This document shows positions 36,862 through 45,734 of a DNA stretch of 64,000 bases, in pieces (positions within the stretch are counted from its first letter, which is position 1; every line of letters starts with the position of its first letter). The stretch is from Bacteroidota bacterium. Its GTDB lineage: Bacteria > Bacteroidota > Bacteroidia > Chitinophagales > JADIYW01. Location of the stretch: positions 84,501 to 148,500 of the forward strand of contig JADIYW010000001.1 in NCBI GenBank assembly GCA_016705125.1. The letters are read 5' to 3'. The notes beneath the pieces are model-generated. The model was not told the origin of the DNA. It worked only from the letters and a program-made list of their open reading frames with translations, and searched no databases. The position numbers and the translations under genes are program-made.

Positions 36862-36971
36862 TTATTTTTCTTCAAACTTCGCCAATACATATTATATTGT
36901 TCATCATTTGTTACATAAATCCCATCATTTATTAAAAATTTGCCCATCATATAAATCCACGCCAAATCTGC
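36862..36971 (-). pseudogene. Out-of-frame remnant of the transketolase N-subunit C-terminus
   Basis: Past the stop, pieces of the expected C-terminus are readable in shifted frames: GVD, YMMGKF, and TNDEQY, then NVLAKFEEK and a stop at 36862. An 8-base repeat GATTTGGC flanks TAGGCA at the break, so a 14-base duplication introduced the stop; further small indels follow. The original subunit would have been about 35 residues longer. Confidence 0.7.
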
Positions 36972-37712
36972 CTAGCCAAATCCCATCTGGGTTTTCATTA
37001 ATATAACAATTGGTTTTCCCTTCTTCGATTTCAATTGGGCTTCTGTTATCGTAAACAAAACATCATCCACCACATTACCATTCATTTTCAAAACCTCCCA
37101 GCCAAATGCTTTAAACTTTGCTTCCAAATCACCTAAATCACATACTTCCTGTGTAGTTCCATCTATTTGACAATCATTCCAATCTACCGCAACAATAAGA
37201 TTATCAACTTTTTTGGCTCCTGCATATAATATTGCTTCCCAATTTTGACCTTCTTGCAATTCACCATCTCCTGTAAGTGCAAATACCCACCTTTCGTCTG
37301 CATTCATTTTTTTTGCCAATGCCGCACCAACTGCTACCGATATACCTTGGCCAAGCGATCCGCTTGCAACTCTTATACCTGGTAAGCCTTCATGGGTGGT
37401 TGGATGACCTTGTAGTCTAGAATTTAAATGCCTAAATGTTCCTAATTCTTTTATGTCAAAATAGCCACGTCGTGCCAAAACACTATAAAAAACTGGAGAA
37501 ATATGACCATTTGAAAGAAAAAACAAATCTTCCCCAATTCCATCCATTTTAAAATTGGTGTCTAATTTCATGATTTCAAAATAAAGTGCTGTCAAAAAAT
37601 CTGCACAACCTAATGAGCCTCCTGGATGTCCACTTTTACATTGGTGTACCATCCGAACTATGTCGCGGCGCACTTGTGTCGCTGTTCTTTTTAATTCTAA
37701 TATCTCTGGCAT
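36972..37712 (-). CDS. Transketolase, N-terminal subunit (3' truncated)
   Basis: 246 residues; the usual length is about 280. Contains the thiamine diphosphate domain: GHPGGSLGCADFLTALYFE, then the GDG...N motif as GDGELQEGQNWEAI, and VDWNDCQID. It stops abruptly at KTQMGFG where the family continues with VDFMM...HGxxP; that lost His is a phosphate-substrate ligand in transketolase. Upstream partner of the C-subunit. Enzyme activity is doubtful if the sequence is correct. Confidence 0.88.
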   Translation of the reverse strand: MPEILELKRTATQVRRDIVRMVHQCKSGHPGGSLGCADFLTALYFEIMKLDTNFKMDGIGEDLFFLSNGHISPVFYSVLARRGYFDIKELGTFRHLNSRLQGHPTTHEGLPGIRVASGSLGQGISVAVGAALAKKMNADERWVFALTGDGELQEGQNWEAILYAGAKKVDNLIVAVDWNDCQIDGTTQEVCDLGDLEAKFKAFGWEVLKMNGNVVDDVLFTITEAQLKSKKGKPIVILMKTQMGFG

Positions 37713-37727
37713 TTAATTCGCTTTTTA

Positions 37728-37735
37728 CAAAGGTA
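37728..37735 (-). promoter_or_regulatory. Promoter -7 box (TACCTTTG) of the transketolase genes
   Basis: Exact TAnnTTTG on the minus strand, 15 bases before the ATG at 37712. Confidence 0.45.
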
Positions 37736-37871
37736 TGAAATGCCTTTTTATTTGTCCATTAAATTTAATCAACAATTTTTCAACTTTACAAAAATTAGGA
37801 AACTTAAATGCACTATAAACTCAAAATTTAATGCATATTTTTTTAACTTTACCATAAATAATTTTTCAATT

Positions 37872-39464
37872 ATGCATCAAGATGCCACACCATACATTCC
37901 AAAAAACAAAATCAGAATCATAACTGCTGCTTCTTTATTTGATGGTCATGATGCAGCTATTAATATTATGCGCCGAATTATACAATCAACCGGTGCAGAG
38001 GTCGTTCACCTCGGACATAATCGATCGGTAGCTGAAATTGTAAATTGTGCCATTGAGGAAGACGCAAACGCCATCGCACTTACCTCTTATCAAGGCGGCC
38101 ATATTGAATTTTTCAAATACATGTATGATTTATTGAGGGAGAAAAATGCAGGGCATATCAAAATATTTGGTGGTGGTGGTGGCACTATTTTGCCTACCGA
38201 AATTGAAGAATTACATAATTATGGTATCGATCGTATTTTTTCTCCCGACGATGGTCGGACTATGGGATTGCAAGGGATGATTAATGACCTATTAAGTAAA
38301 TGTGATTTTCCGACAGGAAAAAATGTTCAATGGAATGAAAACAAAATAAAAAACAAAGACACCAGTTATATAGGTCAACTAATTTCTGCTGCTGAAAATT
38401 TTCCAGCCGAATATGACAAAAATATTCAGGGTCATTTACAAAATAATGATTCTAAAATTCCAGTACTTGGAATAACTGGTACTGGTGGTGCAGGAAAATC
38501 ATCGCTAACGGATGAAATGGTTAGGAGATTTCTATTAGACTTTCCCGACAAAACTATTGCAATTATTTCTGTTGACCCAAGTAGAAGAAAAACCGGAGGT
38601 GCGTTACTTGGTGATAGGATACGGATGAACGCAATAAATACGGACAAAGTATATATGCGCTCTATGGCAACTAGGCAAACCAATGCTTCTATTTCTAAAA
38701 GCATCACTGACGCCATAGATATTTTGAAATTTTCAAACTATGATTTAATTATAATTGAAACATCAGGAATTGGTCAAAGCGGCACTGAAATCGTTGATAT
38801 TGCTGATGTTTTTATGTATGTAATGACCCCAGAATTTGGCGCAGCTTCGCAATTAGAAAAAATTGACATGCTCGATTTTGCAGATATTGTTGCCATAAAT
38901 AAATTTGATAAAAGAGGTGCTCAGGATGCTTTACGCGATGTGAAAAAGCAATTTCAACGCAATAAAAATTGGTGGGACAAAATGCCAGACGAAATGCCTG
39001 TTTTTGGAAGTATTGCAGCCCAATTCAACGACCCAGGCACTAATGAATTGTATTTTGAATTAATAAAAACCATAGCTACAAAATGTGCTATAAGTTGGAA
39101 ATCAACGATTAAGCTTAGAATTGGTGCTTCCGAAAAAATCTATATTATTCCTCCTTCCAGAGTTCGTTATTTGTCGGAAATAACGCAGAATAATCGAGAA
39201 TATAATAAATCAGTAGTAGAACAAAGTGAAATAGCCCAGGATTTGTTCGCCCTCAATCGAATCAAGTCTTTTCCAAATTTTAAAAACCAGGATGCAATTG
39301 ATAAGGAAATCAGCGACAAACAAACGCTTTTATTGCCTGAAAATAAAGCAATTTTGGATAATTGGTCGAATAAAGTAAAATCTTTCGAAGAGGATTATTT
39401 TGTTTTTAAAGTAAGAGATAAAGAGATTAAAATAAAACCCATAGTATTAGTTTGTCTCATTTGA
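37872..39464 (+). CDS. icmF: IcmF-type fused acyl-CoA mutase, N-terminal part (B12-binding and GTPase domains)
   Basis: 531 residues from ATG 37872 (MHQDATPYIPK); an earlier in-frame ATG at 37740 is less likely. The B12-binding domain has DGHDAA (IcmF variant of DxHxxG), and HLGHNRSVAEIV. The MeaB-type G-domain follows with P-loop GTGGAGKSS, SVDPSRRKTGGALLGDR, ETSGIGQSGTEI and NKFDKRGAQDAL. Ends in a wrong-frame tail (KPIVLVCLI) after a missing base in the A-run at 39434-39437. IcmF interconverts isobutyryl-CoA and n-butyryl-CoA with its own G-protein chaperone. Confidence 0.92.
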   Translation: MHQDATPYIPKNKIRIITAASLFDGHDAAINIMRRIIQSTGAEVVHLGHNRSVAEIVNCAIEEDANAIALTSYQGGHIEFFKYMYDLLREKNAGHIKIFGGGGGTILPTEIEELHNYGIDRIFSPDDGRTMGLQGMINDLLSKCDFPTGKNVQWNENKIKNKDTSYIGQLISAAENFPAEYDKNIQGHLQNNDSKIPVLGITGTGGAGKSSLTDEMVRRFLLDFPDKTIAIISVDPSRRKTGGALLGDRIRMNAINTDKVYMRSMATRQTNASISKSITDAIDILKFSNYDLIIIETSGIGQSGTEIVDIADVFMYVMTPEFGAASQLEKIDMLDFADIVAINKFDKRGAQDALRDVKKQFQRNKNWWDKMPDEMPVFGSIAAQFNDPGTNELYFELIKTIATKCAISWKSTIKLRIGASEKIYIIPPSRVRYLSEITQNNREYNKSVVEQSEIAQDLFALNRIKSFPNFKNQDAIDKEISDKQTLLLPENKAILDNWSNKVKSFEEDYFVFKVRDKEIKIKPIVLVCLI

Positions 39465-39510
39465 GGATTCCAAAATTGCATTACCAAAATATACTGCATG
39501 GGGCGATATT

Positions 39511-41022
39511 TTGAAATGGAACTTACAAGAAAATGTACCTGGCGAATTTCCATTTGCTGCAGGTGTTTTTCCTTTTAAAAGAGAAGGTGAGGACCCAGCG
39601 AGAATGTTTGCAGGCGAAGGTGGGCCCGAGCGAACCAATAAAAGATTCCACTATGTTTCTTTCGGATTACCAGCCAAAAGACTTTCAACTGCATTTGATA
39701 GTGTTACCTTGTATGGAGAAAACCCAAACATAAGACCTGACATTTATGGAAAAATAGGAAATAGTGGTGTTTCTATTTGTACACTTGATGATGCTAAAAA
39801 ACTTTACTCTGGATTTGATTTATGCAATCCATCTACCTCTGTTTCAATGACAATAAATGGCCCTTCTGCTACTATTTGCGCCTTTTTTATGAATGCTGCT
39901 ATTGACCAACAATGTGAAAAATATATAATAGAAAATGGATTGGAGCAAGCTGTAAATGAAAAAATTGATAAAATTTATGCAGATAAAAAAATAGAAAGGC
40001 CCAAATATAATGGTGCGCTTCCCGAGGGAAACAATGGTCTTGGCTTGTTTTTGCTTGGAGTAACGGGTGATCAGGTTTTACCAATTGAAGTTTATGAAAA
40101 AATAAAAACGAATACCTTAATTCAAGTGAGGGGTACTGTTCAAGCAGATATTTTAAAAGAAGATCAGGCACAAAATACTTGTATTTTTTCCACCGAATTT
40201 TCTTTAAAAATAATGGGTGACATGCAAGCCTATTTTATAAAAAATAAAATAAATAATTTCTATTCTGTCTCTATTTCTGGATACCACATTGCTGAAGCAG
40301 GCGCAAATCCAATTTCACAATTGGCATTTACTTTGTCAAATGGTTTTTCATTTATCGAATATTATCTTTCTAGAGGGATGCACATAGATGATTTTGCACC
40401 AAATTTGTCCTTCTTTTTTTCAAATGGAATTGATCCAGAATATGCCGTTATTGGGCGAGTAGCTCGTAAAATATGGGCAAAGGCGCTTAAATATTTTTAT
40501 AAGGGAAACGACAGATCTCAAAAACTAAAATATCATATTCAAACCAGCGGCAGAAGTCTGCATGCACAAGAAATCGATTTCAATGATATTCGAACTACCT
40601 TACAAGCACTTTATGCCATTTATGACAATTGCAATAGTCTTCATACAAATGCATATGATGAGGCAATTACTACGCCAACTGAAGAAAGTGTAAGAAGAGC
40701 AATGGCTATCCAGCTGATAATCAACAAAGAACTTGGATTGGCCAAAAATGAAAACCCAATTCAAGGCGCGTTTATCATTGAAGAATTGACGGATTTAGTT
40801 GAAGAGGCTGTCTATCAAGAATTTGATAGAATTACGGAGCGTGGAGGCGTATTAGGTGCAATGGAAACAATGTACCAAAGGAGTAAAATACAAGAAGAGA
40901 GTATGTATTATGAAATGCAAAAACACACAGGTGAATTGCCTTTAATTGGGGTGAATACCTTTCTTTCTTCAAATGGCTCTCCAACTATTTTGCCTCAGGA
41001 GGTGATAAGAAGCACTACTTAA
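39511..41022 (+). CDS. icmF: IcmF mutase domain (separated by frameshift)
   Basis: The continuation of the same protein in another frame; reading -1 from 39440 gives SHLRIPKIALPKYTAWGDILKWNLQENVPGEFPF, joining both halves without loss. It includes the substrate-binding barrel (FAGEGGPERTNKRFHYVS, SVSMTINGPSATI, QVRGTVQADILKEDQAQNT, SISGYHIAEAGANP). A TAA at 41020-41022 where GAA (Glu) would be expected cuts the last ~70 residues. The TTG at 39511 is not a natural start. Confidence 0.88.
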   Translation: MKWNLQENVPGEFPFAAGVFPFKREGEDPARMFAGEGGPERTNKRFHYVSFGLPAKRLSTAFDSVTLYGENPNIRPDIYGKIGNSGVSICTLDDAKKLYSGFDLCNPSTSVSMTINGPSATICAFFMNAAIDQQCEKYIIENGLEQAVNEKIDKIYADKKIERPKYNGALPEGNNGLGLFLLGVTGDQVLPIEVYEKIKTNTLIQVRGTVQADILKEDQAQNTCIFSTEFSLKIMGDMQAYFIKNKINNFYSVSISGYHIAEAGANPISQLAFTLSNGFSFIEYYLSRGMHIDDFAPNLSFFFSNGIDPEYAVIGRVARKIWAKALKYFYKGNDRSQKLKYHIQTSGRSLHAQEIDFNDIRTTLQALYAIYDNCNSLHTNAYDEAITTPTEESVRRAMAIQLIINKELGLAKNENPIQGAFIIEELTDLVEEAVYQEFDRITERGGVLGAMETMYQRSKIQEESMYYEMQKHTGELPLIGVNTFLSSNGSPTILPQEVIRSTT

Positions 41023-41231
41023 GAAAAAGATGTACAAATAAATAATTTGCAACAAGTAGAATTAAGAAATAAGAATCTGAGATTGAAAATCAATTGTCCC
41101 AATTAAAACAAGCGGCCCTTGAAAATGAAAACTTATTTGATATTCTTATGCAAGCAGCCAAATATTGCAGTTTGGGTCAAATAACCCATGCCCTTTTTGA
41201 AGTCGGTGGACAGTATAGAAGGAATATGTAG
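41023..41231 (+). pseudogene. icmF: 3' end of icmF, out of frame with the rest
   Basis: After the premature stop the frame goes on as EKDVQINNLQQVELRNKN, then a +1 shift near 41076-41082 leads to SEIENQLSQLKQAALENENL, FDILMQAAKYCSLGQITHALFEVGG and QYRRNM-stop at 41229-41231. This is the standard IcmF C-terminus. The last 45 bases before and including the stop are repeated at 44093-44138. Confidence 0.85.
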
Positions 41232-41232
41232 T
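41187..41232 (+). repeat. 46-bp direct repeat, left copy (att-like)
   Basis: Codes for HALFEVGGQYRRNM plus stop of icmF. The second copy at 44093-44138 differs at one base (A versus G at position 21 of the repeat). The pair flanks a 2860-bp insert. Confidence 0.92.
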
Positions 41233-41243
41233 TACAGATTCAC

Positions 41244-41507
41244 TTATCTTTTAAACCCTTCTTCGTCATGTGTTGAACTTGCATTTGAGATACTTCTTCT
41301 TATTTTAATCATAGATGTTTTTGATGGGCATTTGGAAAGTAATTCTTCTGCATAGATTTTATCTTTATGGTCATTGTTTTCATTATGCCAAATACATTTA
41401 TATAATGTTTCATTATTATTACTTGTTATTTCAGAAACAACCATACAATGTCGTTTATTTTGTGTGTGTATTAGCATTACACTATCTCCTAATTTAAATT
41501 TTGACAT
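41244..41507 (-). CDS. Small protein, possibly DUF2158-like
   Basis: 87 residues. Begins FKLGDSVMLIHTQNKRHCMVVSEI and continues with YKCIWHN, which resembles the GDxVxLxxGGPxMTVxxI...CxW pattern of small DUF2158 proteins, but the match is loose. The C-terminal 20 residues are basic. First gene inside the 46-bp-repeat-flanked insert. Confidence 0.5.
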   Translation of the reverse strand: MSKFKLGDSVMLIHTQNKRHCMVVSEITSNNNETLYKCIWHNENNDHKDKIYAEELLSKCPSKTSMIKIRRSISNASSTHDEEGFKR

Positions 41508-41795
41508 GTTTTTTATTTTTTAATCTTTTATACATCTTACAGATTTACCTTGTGTTTTATAATCATGTGTCTGCGACAAACAAGAGCAATCATATTATTA
41601 TTCTTTTTATTCAGTAGTATAAAATTCACTACAAGCATAATCAATGTTTTTTGGTTCTATTCTATTTTCCCATTCAATAGCCCACTTAAGTTGTTCTCCT
41701 TTACGCATACATATTTTATTAAATATATTTTATACTTTCTCCCTATGTCATCGCTCCAGTAGTTATTATATCGATACATCCTTGATAAAATCGCC
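41508..41795. other. Sparse stretch with a possible small-gene remnant
   Basis: No intact gene. On the minus strand a 33-codon ORF at 41607-41708 (MRKGEQLKWAIEWENRIE...) and an upstream out-of-frame YRYNNYWSDDIGRKYKIY read like two halves of one frameshifted small protein. Nothing else is evident. Confidence 0.35.
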
Positions 41796-42458
41796 TCAAA
41801 TTATTTTTGCATTATAAGTACCTTCTGCTCGTCGCTGAATACCATCCCAATTTGGTACAAGAGTACCAATTTCCATCCATCCTTTCGCATCTATTCTAAT
41901 TACTCTATCACCACGTCCGCCCATTAGATTATACATTCGTTCACCAACAAATGGTAATTTTAATACTTCAACATTTTTTGTATCTGCTATTGTTTCTGCT
42001 GTCAAATCTTTAAAATAATTAATTTTATTGAAAGATTGTATATACTCAGCCGACTTATCACTATCACCATTATTACAAGTATAATAGAAACTACTCTTGT
42101 CTTTTTCATTCGTTATCTTATATCCATAAATAAAATTGTTACAATTAAGTTTTTCTAAAACTATACTAAACGTATCATTCGGATTAATTTTTCCTTTGTT
42201 TGGATCAAATTCTGTATATTCTTGTGTTTCATCATTAAATCCATTATTAAAAAAATAAGAACTTTTAAAGTTGCAAACAATCGAATTGCCATTATCAATA
42301 TATGTTCCGTAATGAATAAAATCTGTTTTAGAACCAGTACAATAAAATTCATAAAAAACAATGTCTCCTTTAAAATAAATATAACCACCTGAACAGTCTG
42401 ATGGTACTATCTTATTTTCATCACAATATTTTTTGTCTTCTGTTTCTGCAAAAGACAA
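41796..42458 (-). CDS. Orphan protein of unknown function, no clear start
   Basis: 220 codons, very rich in Asn, Asp, Tyr and Cys. The predicted start is a TTG; the frame stays open upstream for about 9 codons (LISQKEILL) with no ATG, so the N-terminus, perhaps a signal peptide, seems damaged. It has a repeated pattern of short strands and a Gly-rich end (YNLMGGRGDRVIRIDAKGWMEIGTLVPNW), which suggests a lipocalin-like beta-barrel. No homologous family recognised. Inside the insert. Confidence 0.5.
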   Translation of the reverse strand: MSFAETEDKKYCDENKIVPSDCSGGYIYFKGDIVFYEFYCTGSKTDFIHYGTYIDNGNSIVCNFKSSYFFNNGFNDETQEYTEFDPNKGKINPNDTFSIVLEKLNCNNFIYGYKITNEKDKSSFYYTCNNGDSDKSAEYIQSFNKINYFKDLTAETIADTKNVEVLKLPFVGERMYNLMGGRGDRVIRIDAKGWMEIGTLVPNWDGIQRRAEGTYNAKII

Positions 42459-43661
42459 TAATATTTCTTTCTGGCTTATTAATTTTTCTTCCTTTTACTC
42501 TATTGCCTTCTTGCTTTTACCTTCCAGTTATATTGCAGAGATTAAACAACAAGATTACAATAAATTAATGGTTAATCTATAATTCTTCAGCTATTTTCCC
42601 AACTTTAATTTTTTTAATATGCTTTTCATCCTCAATTGCCCAGCCCTTCGTTTGTAGTTTTTTTCATACCATAACAAACTAAATGGGTATTTTGGTGAAA
42701 GGCTCTCTAACCATCTTCTTTTCTATAAATTATTTTAAAGAATCTTTCACCTTTCCGCGTAGTTGTTGTCCTTTAGGGTTTCTGTTTTCCTCCGGATGAT
42801 TTGCCTTCAATTTGTTCAAGTCTTGGTTTTATATCTGTTCCATTTGAAGATTTACTTTCTAAATTTTCTTTATCATATCTTATATTTATCCTCAAAGTTC
42901 TTCAGCTGTCTTTATTCATAAGGTTTTCTTTTCATCAGCTCCTTCATATTTCCATATAATTCAGAGTTGATTTTATTGGTAAATCTTTATTAAATAATTC
43001 AGCAATAGTTATATTTATTTTGGCGTATTAATTTAATTTTGTAATTAGATCTTCTTGAAAATCTTCATGTGTTACTATTTTCTCTTTATATACCCTTACA
43101 TCTTTTTTCAGGCTAAAACTATCATAATATTTACCAGATTGAGTAATAATTCCCTACTATCAATTTTAATCTCCATCAACAGTATCTCCTAGGTATTGAG
43201 TAAATCATCTGTAATCAATTATTTATTGGAATAATCAAATTCTATATTAGTTTCTAGCGTCCAATCTTAGTGTTATAATTTATGATTGCACTCAAAGTTT
43301 ATTATGGCTTTATAATTATTATTCTCTCTATTAATTTAATTTGATTTTTGAATTTGAAGATAGACAATTTCTCTTTCATTTCAGTTTTCATAGTTTGTTT
43401 TAATAAGGTGTTATGATTTTATAAAAAATAAATTAAAACACTTACAAATTATTATAATTTGGTTCTTTGGTTTTGCATTTATTCTTGAAAGGTTACAAGT
43501 TTATATAATAGAGTTCTGTATTCTAGTTATTAAATTAAAAGAAGCAAAATGGTTTTTGGAATTCTCATCAAATTTATTTTCAACAAATATTTGTAAATTT
43601 TTTAACAAAAACTTCTTATCTAATTCAAATTATGTAGTTTAGTAACAAAAATAGTAACGAT
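42459..43661 (-). pseudogene. 1.2-kb decayed coding region
   Basis: No ORF of useful length on either strand. On the minus strand coding-like peptides appear in changing frames: MKTEMKEKLSIFKFKNQIKL (ATG at 43388-43390), then GTDIKPRLEQIEGKSSGG, RNPKGQQLRGKVKDSLK, and LQTKGWAIEDEKHIKKIKVG. They are broken by many stops and shifts, at a density far above that in neighbouring genes. I read it as one or two degraded genes of unknown family. The last ~260 bases before the XRE gene show nothing. Confidence 0.45.
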
Positions 43662-44000
43662 ATGAAAATCGGCAATAAAATCAAAAAAATTAGAGAACTC
43701 AAAAATTATACTCAAGAGTTTATGGCTAATGAACTTTCTATGTCTATTAGCAATTACTCTAAAATAGAACGTGATGAAATTTCAATTACTTTAGATAGAT
43801 TAGACGAAATTGCAAACGTTCTAAAGATGAAATTTCAGGATATACTTGCTTTCGATGAAAAAAATGTTTTCAATTTTATTAATAGTCCACACTCGCAAGG
43901 ATATATAAACAACTTATACGCTAACAATAATAATGCAGATAATATACTCAATGAAATCTTTACAAGATTAAATTTGATAGAGAAAAAACTCAGCAAATAG
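43662..44000 (+). CDS. XRE-family helix-turn-helix regulator
   Basis: 112 residues. HTH_3 domain at about residues 3-62 (IGNKIKKIRELKNYTQEFMANELSMSISNYSKIERDEISIT), a spacer and a short C-terminal helix (ILNEIFTRLNLIEKKLS) likely for dimerisation. The only intact regulator in the repeat-flanked insert, consistent with an element's own repressor. Confidence 0.85.
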   Translation: MKIGNKIKKIRELKNYTQEFMANELSMSISNYSKIERDEISITLDRLDEIANVLKMKFQDILAFDEKNVFNFINSPHSQGYINNLYANNNNADNILNEIFTRLNLIEKKLSK

Positions 44001-44092
44001 CATTGAATATTTCCATTTCCAAATGCTTTTTATTATTAGAGAAGTATTGCACATACTTTTCAAGTTTTAAAAAAATTAGCTTTCCTAAAACG

Positions 44093-44138
44093 CATGCCCT
44101 TTTTGAGGTCGGTGGACAGTATAGAAGGAATATGTAGT
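44093..44138 (+). repeat. 46-bp direct repeat, right copy (att-like)
   Basis: 45 of 46 bases identical to 41187-41232. Still encodes HALFEVGGQYRRNM and a stop although no gene leads into it. The terminator at 44157-44191 follows immediately. Confidence 0.92.
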
Positions 44139-44156
44139 ATTGGATTTATAGAAATT

Positions 44157-44191
44157 AAAAAAGCCACTGTAGAGTCTACAGTGGCTTTTTT
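44157..44191. terminator. Rho-independent terminator (original icmF terminator)
   Basis: 11-bp stem AGCCACTGTAG (44162-44172) with complement 44176-44186, three-base loop, A-run before and T-run after; serves both strands and sits between the right repeat and the convergent T9SS gene. Confidence 0.88.
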
Positions 44192-44206
44192 TAAACTTAT
44201 TAGTAT

Positions 44207-44551
44207 TTAATTTTTTACAATTTTTTGAGTGTATTGCTTTCCATTTATTGAAATATTCAACAAATATAATCCACTTGCTTTGTTAGTGAAATCGAAGTTC
44301 TCAATCATATAACCACTAAAATTATCAAAAGATTTTGATTCGATTGTTCTACCTGTCATATCAAAAATAGTTAAAACAACGTTTGAATGTTTTAAATATG
44401 GCGATTCATATCTATAATTATTTTGCACTGGATTTGGATATCCTTTGCTAATTGCTTCGTTTTGTGATAAATCTACTCCAGTTGATGTACATGACCATTT
44501 AAGAAATCCTGTATTGCCACTACCAGCTAATATATAATTGCGAATAACCAA
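44207..44551 (-). pseudogene. T9SS protein, C-terminal fragment with sorting domain
   Basis: In frame: LAGSGNTGFLKWSC..., then the type A sorting domain (SKGYPNPVQNNYRYE, VLTIFDMTGRTIESKSF, ASGLYLLNISINGKQYTQKIV). Third piece of the gene that starts at 45561. Confidence 0.8.
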
Positions 44552-44756
44552 CGTTAGTACCGAATTTAATTATATTTTGCACTCTTAATGAATCTACTGT
44601 AATCCAATTTGCACCACCATCAGTTGAATATGCAGAACCGAAGCTTCCAGTTGAAGCCCCCGAAACCCACCATGCCATTGAACATGGCTCATAAGCAATG
44701 CTTGCTACTTTAGTTATTTTCCAAGAGGATCTCCAGCATTTATAAAAAGTGACCAT
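44520..44756 (-). pseudogene. T9SS protein, middle fragment
   Basis: Contains ITKVASIAYEPCSMAWWVSGA and AYSTDGGANWITVDSLR, the same BNR-like repeat as the N-terminal part. A missing A in the run near 44729 separates it from the previous frame. Confidence 0.75.
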
Positions 44757-44829
44757 GTTTTTCCTCCATCAGTCGTTTTATATACTCCATAATCAATTGC
44801 CGCACCATCAGATGCAGTACAAAAGCCAT

Positions 44830-45561
44830 TTAAGGTGTCAGAAAAGCCAAGTTAGAAATGAATGCACCGGCAGGGGCACCAACCGAATAAGCAGTATAAT
44901 TTAACCCTTTGTCATTTGAAACATAAACTCTATTATCCGATGTGCCAAACCACATATGATTTTCGCCATATCCTGTAAAAGAACCCACTAATCCAAATTC
45001 ATTTGCGGTTGGATTAGTTATATTACTTTGGGGCACTCTTGCCCAATCGGTACCACCATTTGTAGTTCTGTAGATTTCAAAATAACCTCCTCTAGGGTCG
45101 CCCATTGTAACTATTGTATTATTGTCAAAAGCATAAACCATATTGGCAAAACTTTCTGAAGCACTGAATGCAGCTCCTGTAATCGTAGTCCAATTGGCAC
45201 CACCATCTGAAGTTTTAAGCAGTTTGCCCCCTAATGTAGAAGGATTCATCAATACAAATGCATTGTTGGCATCAAAAGCTTGAATATTAGCAATAGTTAA
45301 TCCTGTCAATCCTGTGGGAGGAATTGTAAATTTAGTCCACAAGCTACCTCCGTTTATTGTTTTATAATAATCTTTGATAGATGTAGACCCACTTCCAGTT
45401 TCATTGGTAGCAGCACACCAAACGATGTCATCTGTTACTATATCAATATCATGAATACCTCTATTAAAAGGAAAGTCACTTTGCTGCGCCACCCAGGCTT
45501 GACCAAAACTATTGCCAAAAAATAAAAGAATAAAAGCAAAAAGTAAAAATTTCCTTCCCAT
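44830..45561 (-). CDS. Secreted BNR/YCF48-like beta-propeller protein, N-terminal part (frameshifted)
   Basis: 243 residues. Signal peptide (MGRKFLLFAFILLFFGNSFGQ), then repeats with the sialidase-type T-x-D-G-G-x-x-W motif: TINGGSLWTKF, TSDGGANWTTI, TTNGGTDWARV, VSNDKGLNYTAY. The frame breaks at AFLTP-stop near 44830; adding one T restores DTLNGFCTASDGAAIDYGVYKTTDGGKTW. The whole gene (44207-45561, about 450 residues) would end with a T9SS sorting domain. Secreted; function unknown. Confidence 0.82.
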   Translation of the reverse strand: MGRKFLLFAFILLFFGNSFGQAWVAQQSDFPFNRGIHDIDIVTDDIVWCAATNETGSGSTSIKDYYKTINGGSLWTKFTIPPTGLTGLTIANIQAFDANNAFVLMNPSTLGGKLLKTSDGGANWTTITGAAFSASESFANMVYAFDNNTIVTMGDPRGGYFEIYRTTNGGTDWARVPQSNITNPTANEFGLVGSFTGYGENHMWFGTSDNRVYVSNDKGLNYTAYSVGAPAGAFISNLAFLTP

Positions 45562-45599
45562 TTCCCAAAAAATTTAATTTGTTAAAAAAATATAATAAA

Positions 45600-45607
45600 C
45601 AAATATA
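45600..45607 (-). promoter_or_regulatory. Promoter -7 box (TATATTTG) of the BNR-like gene
   Basis: Exact TAnnTTTG on the minus strand, 38 bases before the ATG at 45561. Confidence 0.4.
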
Positions 45608-45734
45608 TTACAAAAATTATTAAAAGAGACATTGTCTTTTAATTTATATTATAAATATTTTGATTTACAACGCATTTCTGTGATTTTGACGAATATTCAT
45701 TCAAGTTAGCCAAAACAAATATTAATTACAGTAA

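Larger units (their letters stand above)
41233..44092. mobile_element. Putative integrated element remnant between repeats
   Basis: A 2.86-kb stretch separates the icmF 3' end from the terminator that originally followed it (44157-44191). It holds only small unknown genes and debris: an 87-residue protein, a 220-residue orphan, about 1.2 kb of decayed coding sequence and an XRE-type regulator. It is visibly more AT-rich and less coding than its neighbours. Integration at the 3' end of a protein gene with a restored copy of the gene end is typical of tyrosine-recombinase elements, but no integrase is present, so the class is inferred. Confidence 0.55.

Noticed and set aside
37740..37871. A 44-residue N-terminal extension of icmF from ATG 37740.
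   Set aside because: Low-complexity Phe/Asn-rich sequence, not in the family; MHQDATPYIPK at 37872 matches the IcmF start.
39511..41022. The mutase half as an independent gene starting at TTG.
   Set aside because: The frame is open upstream and joins the first half smoothly after adding one base; it is one IcmF protein interrupted.
37872..41231. icmF as supplier of branched acyl-CoA for the polyketide synthases.
   Set aside because: Chemically possible, but it is on the other strand, 9 kb away and a common Bacteroidota gene; context gives no support.
44035..44140. A longer in-frame reading upstream of the right 46-bp repeat (EKYC... then HALFEVGG) that looks a little like IcmF KYCSLGQITHA.
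   Set aside because: Only scattered positions agree (KYC, S, TH) and the spacing differs; chance similarity is likely, so I do not claim a second icmF gene copy.
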